Shown in pieces: positions 1-8,077 of a stretch of 47,690 nt of DNA (position 1 is the first letter of the stretch; every line of letters begins with the position of its first letter). The stretch comes from Nostoc sp. S13 (GTDB lineage Bacteria > Cyanobacteriota > Cyanobacteriia > Cyanobacteriales > Nostocaceae): NCBI RefSeq assembly GCF_029379315.1, contig NZ_JAQYWQ010000047.1:1-47690 (forward strand), given 5' to 3'. The position numbers and the translations under genes are program-made. Below the pieces are notes generated by a model. It had not been told where the DNA came from, made no database searches, and worked only from the letters and a program-made list of their open reading frames with translations.

Positions 1-30
1 AAACCTCTCCGTATTCTCTCTTAGTCTTGT

Positions 31-58
31 TCAGAAATCAAATAGGAGTCCTATATAT
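31..58. repeat. end of a dispersed repeat shared with position 45030
   Basis: About 26 bases here (core AAATCAAATAGGAGTCCTAT) reappear, in opposite orientation, at 45030-45055, where they form the left end of an inverted-repeat element. The orientation implies that any element body here lies to the left, outside the window. Bases 59-173 hold no gene that I can see. No transposase is visible. Confidence 0.4.
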
Positions 59-173
59 CTTCATATTATCGAAGTCAAGAATCAATATTTCGATTTTTTG
101 ACTCTTGATAACCTCTACAAAAAAAATATGACACTTACGCAAGTCGTAAATATAGGAATCCCTCCTTCCTCTT

Positions 174-1934
174 TCATCGCCATCTTAAAAGGCGCAATCC
201 AGGCACAATTAGGTAGTAACTCACTCCTAACCAGAAGCTGATCAAGAAGCCCACAGAACCAAAAAAAGTCAGAGGTAAGTATAACTCTGACCAGGCTGGT
301 TGACTAGAAAATTGGAAGATCGGAGGTGCTAACTTCAAAAGAATCAAAACTGCATAGGCGATCGCACTGCCAAAGGCAGCGAACACAGCGTACACTATGT
401 GATGGCTGCGAAGACCTAAACTCAAGGTGAGTAGGCAAACTGCTACTAAAATCACTGCCACTAAGCCCTCGCCGCTGTCTTTTGGTGTGATTAATTGCAA
501 AATCAACCAGCCGAAGCCATAGCTAATCATGCCCATTAGCGACGCCACTAAAAAGCGCCGCCGTTGACCAAAACACCCAGATACTGTTAGTCCCCATGCG
601 GTTCCCCAACCTGCGGCGACGAACACCAAAATATCTGCCCCGAAGACGGGTTGAGTATTTGGCACTAATTGGTTTAGCTGACTCAAAATCAATTCCACAA
701 CCTGACGACCCAAGCTGGTGCGATATGCCAAAATAAAACCAGCGATCGCACCAAAACAAGCGCCGATACTAGTCAGGATCATCGCCCAAATCGTCGCTAA
801 ACAAGCTTGGAAAGTTTTGATGATTGCCTGAGCAATAAAAATAACGGTTTTGGTTATAGCTTGGCTAAAGTTAGCTAAAGCTTGTTTAATAGCTTGTGTT
901 AGTAATGTAAATCTCTGGGAAGCTTGCGTTGAGGCTTGCTTAACGTTGTTCCGTAGTTGGAAAAATAACCCTGACGGCGGTAATGGTCGAGAAATCTTCG
1001 CCAACCGTTTTTGAATCATAGCTGCATTTGCTGGACGCGATCGCACATCTGCCTGCACCATCTCATCTAGCAAATCTGCTAATTGGGGGTTGACATTCAC
1101 CGCAGTTCGCCAGCGCAATTTCCCAGTTTGCTGATCTTCTAACTCTAGCGGGTACTTGCCTGTTAGTAGTTCAATAATCGTTCGACCGAGGGCATAAAAA
1201 TCGGCACTTGGCCCAACAATACCTCCAGTCACTTGTTCTGGTGGACTGTAGCCAGAAGAAAATAATCGGGTGGAACTAGACTGAGAACGCAGCTTAGAGG
1301 CGCTAAATTGTTTTGCGCCGCCAAAATCGATTAGTACCAGGCGATCGCCCTCTGTTTGACCTTCAAGTGAGGTTTTAGTTGGCGAAGAAGTGCCCAGCAT
1401 CAAATTAGAAGGTTTGATATCCCGGTGAATAATCTGACGTTTGTGTAATTCCTGTAAAATTTGTACAGCTTGGGCGAACCAGTTTAAAACCAAATCCTCT
1501 GAACACCCTTGGGGAAACTTTTTTAATATCTCCTCTAAAGTCCGCCCATTGATTTTTTCCATTACCAGACAAGGCAGTTGGTGCGGTTTGGGATTAAACA
1601 GGTTTACGTGAAAATACCCATCGGCATCGACCGTGGGGACACCTGGATGCTGCAAGCTAGATAAAACTGCCGCTTCTTGGGTAAATAATTCCAGTGCCTT
1701 TGGCGAATCTTCTACCAACACTTTCAGCACTTTCTCTGTTTGAGTTTTTTCATCCCAAACCGTGTATATTTGAGCAAATCCTCCCGACCCCAAGGGCTGA
1801 AGTGGAACATAGCGGTCTAACAACTCTAGCGGTGCGCCACAGCTGTTGCAAAATTTGTTTCCCCAAGGCTGAGGATAAGGACGTAGACAATCAGGATTTA
1901 TGCAGTGAACCGCACTCTGAGTGATGTGGGACAC
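174..1934 (-). CDS. Ser/Thr protein kinase with N-terminal zinc ribbon and C-terminal multi-pass membrane domain
   Basis: A 586-residue protein. Residues 11-32 carry four cysteines (C11, C16, C29, C32) in a zinc-ribbon arrangement. A Hanks-type kinase domain follows at about 42-315: glycine loop LGSGGF, likely catalytic Lys71, HRDIKPSN at 170-177 and DFG at 203-205, so the core catalytic residues are present. From about residue 360 to the end there are five or six hydrophobic segments, so the kinase is probably held on the inner face of the plasma or thylakoid membrane with the output or sensor part buried. The start is GTG; no in-frame ATG precedes the zinc ribbon. It is transcribed alone. 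The substrate is unknown. Confidence is high for the kinase fold and low for any specific role. Confidence 0.93.
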   Translation of the reverse strand: MSHITQSAVHCINPDCLRPYPQPWGNKFCNSCGAPLELLDRYVPLQPLGSGGFAQIYTVWDEKTQTEKVLKVLVEDSPKALELFTQEAAVLSSLQHPGVPTVDADGYFHVNLFNPKPHQLPCLVMEKINGRTLEEILKKFPQGCSEDLVLNWFAQAVQILQELHKRQIIHRDIKPSNLMLGTSSPTKTSLEGQTEGDRLVLIDFGGAKQFSASKLRSQSSSTRLFSSGYSPPEQVTGGIVGPSADFYALGRTIIELLTGKYPLELEDQQTGKLRWRTAVNVNPQLADLLDEMVQADVRSRPANAAMIQKRLAKISRPLPPSGLFFQLRNNVKQASTQASQRFTLLTQAIKQALANFSQAITKTVIFIAQAIIKTFQACLATIWAMILTSIGACFGAIAGFILAYRTSLGRQVVELILSQLNQLVPNTQPVFGADILVFVAAGWGTAWGLTVSGCFGQRRRFLVASLMGMISYGFGWLILQLITPKDSGEGLVAVILVAVCLLTLSLGLRSHHIVYAVFAAFGSAIAYAVLILLKLAPPIFQFSSQPAWSELYLPLTFFGSVGFLISFWLGVSYYLIVPGLRLLRWR

Positions 1935-2021
1935 AACCGCTACAATACAAAGGCTGACTTGATTTTAGCGTTGATTGAGAAAATACCATTCTGACTTTTT
2001 GATTACTCGTGCTGATTCCCA

Positions 2022-2052
2022 TAAAGAAAACCCTCATAAAATCTATGAGGGC
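2022..2052 (-). terminator. Rho-independent terminator of the rbp-rpsU operon
   Basis: On the minus strand CCCTCATA pairs with TATGAGGG (2031-2038 with 2044-2051) and is followed by a T-rich run (TTTTCTTT). It lies about 25 bases past the rpsU stop codon. Confidence 0.75.
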
Positions 2053-2076
2053 ATTCGTTTATATCTATGTCAGTCC

Positions 2077-2265
2077 TTAATTACGAAAACTTCTCTTACT
2101 CTGTCTATGCTTGGCAACTTCTTTGCGCTTACGTTTTTCTAGGGGCGTTTCAAAATGGCGATGCTTTCTCATGTCTGGAAAAATTCCAGCCTTGGAAACT
2201 TCTCGCTTAAATCGTCGTAAGGCTGACTCAATATGTTCATTGTCACCTACAATTACTTGGGTCAT
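2077..2265 (-). CDS. rpsU: 30S ribosomal protein S21
   Basis: A 62-residue, very basic protein. The sequence [19 protein letters not shown] and the Arg/Lys-rich C-terminus are typical of bS21, and the length is usual for the family. It binds the small subunit near the anti-Shine-Dalgarno region and helps initiation. It lies 115 bases downstream of an RNA-binding protein gene on the same strand. This rbp-rpsU arrangement is known from Anabaena, where it is linked to cold regulation. A terminator-like hairpin between the two genes suggests that only part of the rbp transcripts continue into rpsU. Confidence 0.95.
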   Translation of the reverse strand: MTQVIVGDNEHIESALRRFKREVSKAGIFPDMRKHRHFETPLEKRKRKEVAKHRQSKRSFRN

Positions 2266-2318
2266 TATCTCTCCTACTAAGTTGACTTAATCAATGAGTA
2301 TGCAGACGGTAAGAGTGC

Positions 2319-2343
2319 AAAAAAAAGACAGACTCCTTGTCTG
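2319..2343 (-). terminator. intercistronic terminator or attenuator between rbp and rpsU
   Basis: On the minus strand CAGAC-AAGGA-GTCTG forms a five-pair stem (2329-2343) followed by TCTTTTTTTT. It sits between the rbp stop and the rpsU start, so it could set the ratio of mono- to dicistronic message. The stem is short, so termination is probably partial. Confidence 0.6.
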
Positions 2344-2380
2344 ACCTTAAGACTCTAGGTAAATTTTTTTGGTTCCAAGG

Positions 2381-2701
2381 TTAGTAGCGGGAGCGCCCGC
2401 CGCCACCGCCACCGTATCCTCCTCGATTACCACCAAAGGAACCTCTATCACCTCTATCTTCCTTGGGTTTAGCCTTATTCACTTTCAGGTCACGACCCAT
2501 CCACTCAGCACCGTCGAGAGCTTCAATGGCAGCTGTCTCTTCAGCTTCAGTTCCCATTTCCACAAAAGCAAAGCCTCGCGGACGACCTGTTTCACGGTCA
2601 GTAGGTACTTGAACTCGCTTTACAGTTCCATATTCTGCAAAAATACCACTTAAATCCTCTTGTGTAACGTCATAAGAGAGGTTACCTACATAAATTGACA
2701 T
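2381..2701 (-). CDS. cyanobacterial RRM RNA-binding protein (Rbp family, glycine-rich tail)
   Basis: A 106-residue protein with one RRM domain: RNP2 is IYVGNL (residues 3-8) and RNP1 is RGFAFVEM (42-49). The tail from about residue 86 is rich in Gly and Arg and ends GGGGGRSRY. This matches the cyanobacterial cold-inducible Rbp proteins (RbpA1 type), which resemble eukaryotic glycine-rich RNA-binding proteins. The long A/T-rich 5' region upstream (about 2702-2830) fits the long leaders reported for cold-regulated rbp genes; that link is by analogy. It is first gene of a unit with rpsU. Confidence 0.93.
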   Translation of the reverse strand: MSIYVGNLSYDVTQEDLSGIFAEYGTVKRVQVPTDRETGRPRGFAFVEMGTEAEETAAIEALDGAEWMGRDLKVNKAKPKEDRGDRGSFGGNRGGYGGGGGGRSRY

Positions 2702-3135
2702 CGATTCTCTCCAAAATCATCACTGTGTAGAGATTTTAATTTCTCTGAGAAGTCTGTAAATACTAAAAGGAAAAAGCCTTTCAATACTAAAATCAAAGAC
2801 ATCACTAAATTAACTCTCCTAATCTAGGATGACATACGAGCCAACTCTCTGCATCCAGTAGATAGTTAACCGGTGATGCGATCGCACCTAAGCGAGATCG
2901 TCTGCCCCCACCTACCATAAGTACAGCCCACCGCAAAAAAGGGTTGGAAATGGAAGAAGATAAATTCTGTAGAGTGATACAGGAAATCAGACATGCAGGG
3001 GCGCATCTTTGAATATCCGAATTGAACGTTTGACTGCATTAACCATGAAGTATTACTCCCAAATTTTAATATGAAAGGCAAAGTCAGGCAACAAATAAAG
3101 GCTATGCATACTTGTACTCTTTTGGAGAACCCGCT
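2702..3135. other. gene-free stretch, including rbp leader
   Basis: The part next to rbp (2702-2830) is A/T-rich and is the likely promoter and leader. The rest holds two HIP1-like sites. A minus-strand frame at 2866-3081 has no recognisable domain and I do not consider it a gene. Confidence 0.5.
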
Positions 3136-3246
3136 ATGAAAGCAACTGCGATCGCGTACCTGTCTGCCGTCATGGGTGTCATCGTCAACAAAATGAGAAC
3201 TCAGTCGTTGTCACAAGTTTCACTTATTGTGAGGCAAAATATTTAA
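3136..3246 (+). CDS. possible 36-residue small protein
   Basis: ATG at 3136 is preceded by TTTGGAG at a proper ribosome-binding distance (about 8 bases). The frame encodes 36 residues, starting MKATAIAYLSAVMGVIV, so the first half is a short hydrophobic stretch, followed by a polar tail. A near-perfect palindrome lies 70 bases after the stop. I do not recognise the product. The case rests on the ribosome-binding site and hydrophobic start only. Confidence 0.3.
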   Translation: MKATAIAYLSAVMGVIVNKMRTQSLSQVSLIVRQNI

Positions 3247-3316
3247 AACCCTTCTGCCTTCTGACTTGAAAGTGCTGAGTGCTGAGTAAAAATCCCAGTC
3301 ACTAGAACATTTTCAT

Positions 3317-3350
3317 GCAGTCCCAATAAAACTAGTTTCATCGGGACTGC
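3317..3350. repeat. 34-base near-perfect palindrome (hairpin)
   Basis: GCAGTCCC (3317-3324) pairs with GGGACTGC (3343-3350), and the inside continues to pair around the centre ACTAGT with a few G-U pairs. No clean T-run follows, so it may be a palindromic repeat and not a terminator. Confidence 0.55.
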
Positions 3351-3532
3351 CTTCTGCCTTAAAGCGCGTAACCTTCAATCATTATCAAAAATTGCCAAGA
3401 ACCGAATTTTTGTGCAATATTACTTGGCAAAATTGTTAAGTAATGTTTCGCCAACAGTGTCTACGCTATATTTACCCCTATTTAGGGAATTCGCCAACGG
3501 TATCCGGTATCCGGATCTCGGCTCAATACCAA

Positions 3533-4120
3533 TTAAGGTTCTACTAACACTGGTGTACCAAGTTTGACCATTTCATACAGTTCACGGACATTTTCGTTAT
3601 ACATCCGAACACAACCACCAGAAACTGCTTTTCCGACAGATGATCTATCAGGAGTGCCATGAAATCCGATGTATTCTCTACCAACATTCCAAAATGCAAT
3701 CCAGCGTTCTCCCAATGGATTATTTGCACCAGGAGGAACTAATTTTCCAGTTTTAGGATTTGTCCAATCGGGGTTTTTCAACATCTCAATAACTTTAAAC
3801 TTTCCTATTGGCGTTTCCAACCCTGATTTACCAACCGCCACTGGGTAGCGAGCTTGTAAACTGTCTCCTTTATATACATACACCTGCCGTGTACTTCTTT
3901 TAAGTACTAGACGGATGTGTTGTTCAGAAGCTATTGGAGTAGTTAGTTTTACTCTAGGAGGTGCTGGCTTCTCAATTGTCTTTCGGAAATCTATACTTTG
4001 GCTAACAGTTACGTTAACATTATGTTGTGATTGTATCCAGAAAAACAATCCAATTGCACTAAAAATAATACTTAAACCAGTAGGAAGATACAGGCTATTC
4101 TTTGTTATCTTGATCTGCAT
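3533..4120 (-). CDS. L,D-transpeptidase (YkuD domain)
   Basis: A 195-residue protein with one N-terminal membrane anchor (about 12-30) and a YkuD domain in the C-terminal half. The catalytic signature is present: HGTPD with His154 and SGGCVRM with Cys170. Such enzymes act in the periplasm and form 3-3 cross-links in peptidoglycan or attach proteins to it. The domain is preceded by the usual VYKGDSLQARYPVAVGK and TPIGKFKV strands. It is followed on the same strand, further upstream, by small exported proteins, but gaps of over 250 bases argue against one operon. Confidence 0.93.
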   Translation of the reverse strand: MQIKITKNSLYLPTGLSIIFSAIGLFFWIQSQHNVNVTVSQSIDFRKTIEKPAPPRVKLTTPIASEQHIRLVLKRSTRQVYVYKGDSLQARYPVAVGKSGLETPIGKFKVIEMLKNPDWTNPKTGKLVPPGANNPLGERWIAFWNVGREYIGFHGTPDRSSVGKAVSGGCVRMYNENVRELYEMVKLGTPVLVEP

Positions 4121-4374
4121 AAGCTATCTGTCTTGATAATAGGACTAGGAATGAGGATGCTCTAAATAAATCACGGCTATCAGATTCTAAGTAAACCTGA
4201 TAGCCAATTTTTGGTTTCTTGTTGCACCTTCCCCCCGATTTTACCTCCCGCCTAAACTCCTATTGGATTAATAAAAAATACTCAGAATTCAAGAATCAAC
4301 CAGCTTGATTTCTAACTTCTGATTTTTGCCTTTCTAGTTTGGTCATTTTTATCAATTTTTTCAGAAATGTATTT

Positions 4375-4788
4375 TTACCCCCGCCTGATTGGGAAGTTTT
4401 GAGGTATTGAAGGTATTTTGGGAGATGATCTGACAGGTCTTCTTATCTTCCTTTCTTGAATACTTTCTCTCTCTGGTGTATATATTACTGACCGAACCCG
4501 TGGTTTATATTCTCGTCTTGTAATGACTCTCTCTCTTCGTCTAGTCCGTGTTGTAGATTCTCCTCTACCAACTGATTTATTTGGTCTAAAAGCGAGTTGG
4601 TTTCTTTTTGGTCGGCGTTGTGATTCCTGTATCGCAAGTCCTGCAACAGGCGGTTCACTAAATGTATATTTATTTTCTTCTATTGCCTTACCTGCGACAG
4701 GTGCATCTTGCGCCAGTAACCTTTGTGCTGGAAGACAACTCAAACTCACGAAAACCACTAGAGTAGTGGCAGACAGCATAAGTCTCAT
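4375..4788 (-). CDS. small secreted basic protein of unknown function
   Basis: A 137-residue protein. The N-terminus is a signal peptide (MRLMLSATTLVVFVSLSCLP, then a likely cleavage near LLAQDA). Two similar motifs follow, PVAGKAIEENKYTFSEP and PVAGLAIQESQR, and then an Arg-rich, Ser/Pro-rich tail (many RR and RTRRR stretches). No known domain is recognised. The positive charge would suit contact with cell wall polymers or nucleic acid, but this is only a guess. Its neighbours are also exported or membrane proteins. Confidence 0.6.
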   Translation of the reverse strand: MRLMLSATTLVVFVSLSCLPAQRLLAQDAPVAGKAIEENKYTFSEPPVAGLAIQESQRRPKRNQLAFRPNKSVGRGESTTRTRRRERVITRREYKPRVRSVIYTPERESIQERKIRRPVRSSPKIPSIPQNFPIRRG

Positions 4789-4871
4789 CTTCTTTAATAA
4801 CCTTTGGTCGATTAATTCATTTCAGTTTAACATTGTGAGAATGCCAAATTAAATCAATATTTATGTCGGCA

Positions 4872-5516
4872 CTATCGATAGTTGCTGTTCAACTCCTTGC
4901 ATGAAAAATTATCACTTCCTTCTAACTTATCTTCACGCCACGATCCGTCTTGCTCAGTCTTATCTTTAAACACATATATTCCTTTCCCTTGACATTTATT
5001 GTTGGCAAAGCTTCCTTTATATTCATTTTGATTTCTCAATTTCAAATGTCCCAGTCCTTGGAATTTATCGTCTTTAAACTGACCTAAATAATAGTTAATA
5101 TTACTTTCTACCGGATATGATAATCTCCCACATCCATCACGCTTATTATTCTTAAAGTCTCCATAGTATTGATAACCCTCATTATTAAAAACCATCAACC
5201 CTCTACCATTAGCTTCTTTTGTTTTTGGATTTATATCACCATAGTATTTATAGGTGCTATTTTCCCACGTTGGCTTTCCTTTAGCTGTAGGAGGTGAAGA
5301 TAGTTGTTCGTCGCTATCGCAAGGTAATTGAGAAAATTCTAAAGAAGGTGGTGGGGTTGTTGGTGTTGTATCTGGTGTTGTTGTGGGTACTGGTACAGTA
5401 TTTGGTTCAGGTGTTGTTGGAGATGTTTGTTGCCCTAGTATTTTTTGTATTGGAAGAACAGTTAAACTCGTGGAAATCAATAAACAAGAAAACGGGAGTA
5501 TGAATTTTATTTTCAT
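4872..5516 (-). CDS. secreted MORN-repeat protein
   Basis: A 214-residue protein: signal peptide (about 1-28), a Thr/Pro-rich linker (about 30-55), then five MORN-type repeats (YYGD, GRG and LGHLKL style motifs) to the end. MORN repeats form elongated beta structures and often bind lipid or protein. The repeat half is almost identical, also at DNA level, to the C-terminus of the kinase at 5737-7293, 921 bases away. The upstream parts are unrelated. It is therefore a recent partial duplicate or a product of gene conversion. The function is unknown; it may share a ligand with the kinase tail. Confidence 0.85.
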   Translation of the reverse strand: MKIKFILPFSCLLISTSLTVLPIQKILGQQTSPTTPEPNTVPVPTTTPDTTPTTPPPSLEFSQLPCDSDEQLSSPPTAKGKPTWENSTYKYYGDINPKTKEANGRGLMVFNNEGYQYYGDFKNNKRDGCGRLSYPVESNINYYLGQFKDDKFQGLGHLKLRNQNEYKGSFANNKCQGKGIYVFKDKTEQDGSWREDKLEGSDNFSCKELNSNYR

Positions 5517-5736
5517 AAAGAACCTTTCTTTTTGTTAGATGTACACGACCTGAAATTTATTTCGCATTATTAATTAGTCTAAACCTAGACTAAGTATAAG
5601 GTAAAGAATCAGGACTTTAGGGAATTATATTACAGAACAAGTGTAACTTGATTAAAATTTGGTATAATTATTTTTAATATATCAAAGTAATCAGCTTTTA
5701 GTTCATAGAAGTTAAATTTGTAGGGATAATCATCAC

Positions 5737-7293
5737 CTACGTCAATAAACTGAAATAATTAAAAATGTTTAAGGATAATAAAGCTGTTTTGGAAATAATA
5801 GGTACTGAAGAATTCTTACATAACAAATTATCACTTCCTTCTAACTTATCTTCACGCCACAATCCGTTTTGCTCAGTCTTATCTTTAAAAACATATATTC
5901 CTCTTCCTTGACATTTATTGTTGATAAAGTTTCCTCTATATTCGTCTTGATTTCTCAATTTCAAATGTCCCAGCCCTTGGAATTTATCGTCTTTAAACTG
6001 ACCTAAATAATAGTTAATATTACTTTCTACCGGATATGATAATCTCCCACATCCATCACGCTTATTATTCTTAAAGTCTCCATAGTATTGATAACCCTCA
6101 TTATTAAAAACCATCAACCCTCTACCATTAGCTTCTTTTGTTTTTGGATTTATATCACCATAGTATTTATAGGTGCTATTTTCCCACGTTGGATTTCCTT
6201 TAGCTATGGGTGGTGAGGATAGTTGTTCGTCGTTATCGCAAGGTAGTTGAGAGAATTTTTCGATTTGAGGAGGTGATTCTGTAATTACTGGGGAAGGGAA
6301 TTCTGTAATTACTGGTTGTGGATTTAGAGTATCTTGTCTTCGAGTAGAAACAGACACTATATACATAAATGAAACAAATATAATTAAAACTGCTCCACCT
6401 GTCACTATCACTTTCCAATTAGAGAGGAATTGCCAGCTTGCTGGCTGTTGTTTTGGCAATGGTAGAGGTGATGGTAATGCAGTAAGTGCTTGCAATGCTT
6501 CTGTTGATGTTTGGTATCGCTGACTAAAGTTGTAACGTACCATTTTGGTTAAAACATCAGCCAGTTTCTTGCTAACATTTGCCTCATGTTGCCAAATTAT
6601 TTCTCCATTAGTAGGGTCTTCTTGGAAGTTTTGAGGTAATTTACCTGTCAAAGCTTGGATACCAATCACTCCCACTGCATAGATATCACTGCATAGTCTT
6701 GGCTTAGAATTAGCTTGCTCATTTGGCATATAACCATTGGAGCCAATAGCAATAGTGGAAGTAACTCGACCTTGAGTATTCGCAGCCAAACCTTTAATTT
6801 CCTTGACTGCGCCAAAGTCAATCATCACAATCTTGCCATCATCACGACGACGGATCAAATTGGCAGGTTTGATATCACGATGGATGATATTCTCTTGATG
6901 AACCACAATCAAAACTTGGAGAATTTCTTGTAATAGTTTGACAACTTCACCTTCACTCCATTGAGTACCAGGTATTATTTCTGCGGTCAATTCATACCCG
7001 TCTATAAATTCTTGCACCAGATAAAATTCGCCATTTTCCTCAAAATGAGCAAATAGTTTAGGTATTTGGTTGCTAAGGTTCCCTAAACGGTATAAAAATT
7101 TTGCTTCGCTCTCGAATAGTCGTCTAGCAACGAGCAAAACTTCCTCCTCGGATGTTTTAGGCTTAAGCTGTTTCACGACACATTTGGGATTGTTAGGCAA
7201 ATCTAAATCTTCAGCTATATAGGTGTCGCCAAATGAACCACTCCCTAAAAACTGTATGATTCTATAGCGGTTACGGAGAATTATGTCTTTCAC
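5737..7293 (-). CDS. Ser/Thr protein kinase with transmembrane segment and extracytoplasmic MORN repeats
   Basis: A 518-residue protein. Kinase domain at about 10-275: LGSGSFG loop (16-22), likely catalytic Lys41, HRDIKPAN (138-145) and DFG (159-161), all intact. One transmembrane helix (about 293-315) follows, then a Pro-rich linker and five MORN repeats (about 360-500). By topology the MORN part lies outside the cytoplasm and could be a ligand or wall sensor, as PASTA domains are in other kinases; this is inference. The last 20 residues differ from the neighbouring MORN protein, marking the edge of the duplicated block. The start ATG is preceded by a weak ribosome-binding site. Confidence 0.93.
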   Translation of the reverse strand: MKDIILRNRYRIIQFLGSGSFGDTYIAEDLDLPNNPKCVVKQLKPKTSEEEVLLVARRLFESEAKFLYRLGNLSNQIPKLFAHFEENGEFYLVQEFIDGYELTAEIIPGTQWSEGEVVKLLQEILQVLIVVHQENIIHRDIKPANLIRRRDDGKIVMIDFGAVKEIKGLAANTQGRVTSTIAIGSNGYMPNEQANSKPRLCSDIYAVGVIGIQALTGKLPQNFQEDPTNGEIIWQHEANVSKKLADVLTKMVRYNFSQRYQTSTEALQALTALPSPLPLPKQQPASWQFLSNWKVIVTGGAVLIIFVSFMYIVSVSTRRQDTLNPQPVITEFPSPVITESPPQIEKFSQLPCDNDEQLSSPPIAKGNPTWENSTYKYYGDINPKTKEANGRGLMVFNNEGYQYYGDFKNNKRDGCGRLSYPVESNINYYLGQFKDDKFQGLGHLKLRNQDEYRGNFINNKCQGRGIYVFKDKTEQNGLWREDKLEGSDNLLCKNSSVPIISKTALLSLNIFNYFSLLT

Positions 7294-7364
7294 TATCTAT
7301 TGTCTTTCGCAGACTATTTCATTTGTATCGTAGAACTTTTATCAAACTTGGGGTCAATGCATTC

Positions 7365-7700
7365 TCAATTTTGTATCTCTAAAGTTAAATTGTCTTCTTG
7401 ACAACTAAACTTTGCCTTTGTATAGCCACTTCCGCTTGGTTGATTATTGAATTTAAATGCGTAAAACTGGACTTTATCGATTATGTCTTTTTCGTCTTTA
7501 TCAAAAAATAAAGGGTTTTCGATATAATCAAAGTCACTAGGAAAAATAATCTTCCTTTCTACTAAACCACCGATTCTAATAATGGCACCATTTAGATTAT
7601 CTCTCTCCGCTTCTGGTTTAGATATTTTCTTATCTATTAAGTTCCCATTATGCTCCCATCTGAAAGCAATTACCCACTGCTGTAAAGGAAGTGTGTTCAT
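7365..7700 (-). CDS. hypothetical protein
   Basis: A 111-residue soluble protein of mixed charge, starting MNTLPLQQWVIAFRWEHNG. No known motif, signal peptide or membrane segment is seen. It lies 71 bases upstream of the MORN kinase on the same strand, so co-transcription is possible. The ATG is preceded by a purine-rich stretch. Coding character is supported by length and by a compact, globular-looking composition; the function is unknown. Confidence 0.6.
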   Translation of the reverse strand: MNTLPLQQWVIAFRWEHNGNLIDKKISKPEAERDNLNGAIIRIGGLVERKIIFPSDFDYIENPLFFDKDEKDIIDKVQFYAFKFNNQPSGSGYTKAKFSCQEDNLTLEIQN

Positions 7701-8077
7701 GGTTTTGCTCTTGTAAGTCTTTATAGGATACAGCTAACTACATTTCTTCACAGTGTTATTCCTGAAAACACTATACACAAGTGACCAAATTTTTACAAGT
7801 TGTGATTACTTCTGTAACTTCTTTACTTTAGACAAATCATTGATATTAATGAGCCTTAGATAGGGGTTTGTTTTACTTTCAATAGAGAAAATTATAAAAA
7901 CAAAAGCCGTAGCTTTTTTAAACGGAGACGGAGGCTGAGTTTTGACAATTTTAGTTCGCTATGAACTTATGAAATTCTGTACTTAATATTCTTACATTTT
8001 GTAGAAATCTAAATTCACTAGCTCGAAAATTTCTGCGATGCCTACGGCGGGCTACGCCTACGCTAAAAAATAGTAGT
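7701..8077. other. gene-free stretch
   Basis: A/T-rich. It contains a short copy (about 8038-8063) of a dispersed repeat of the type CCTACGGCGGGCTACGCC. No gene or clear terminator is seen. Confidence 0.5.

Noticed and set aside
2866..3081. 71-residue frame on the minus strand
   Set aside because: No domain, odd composition, no ribosome-binding site; looks like a chance frame.
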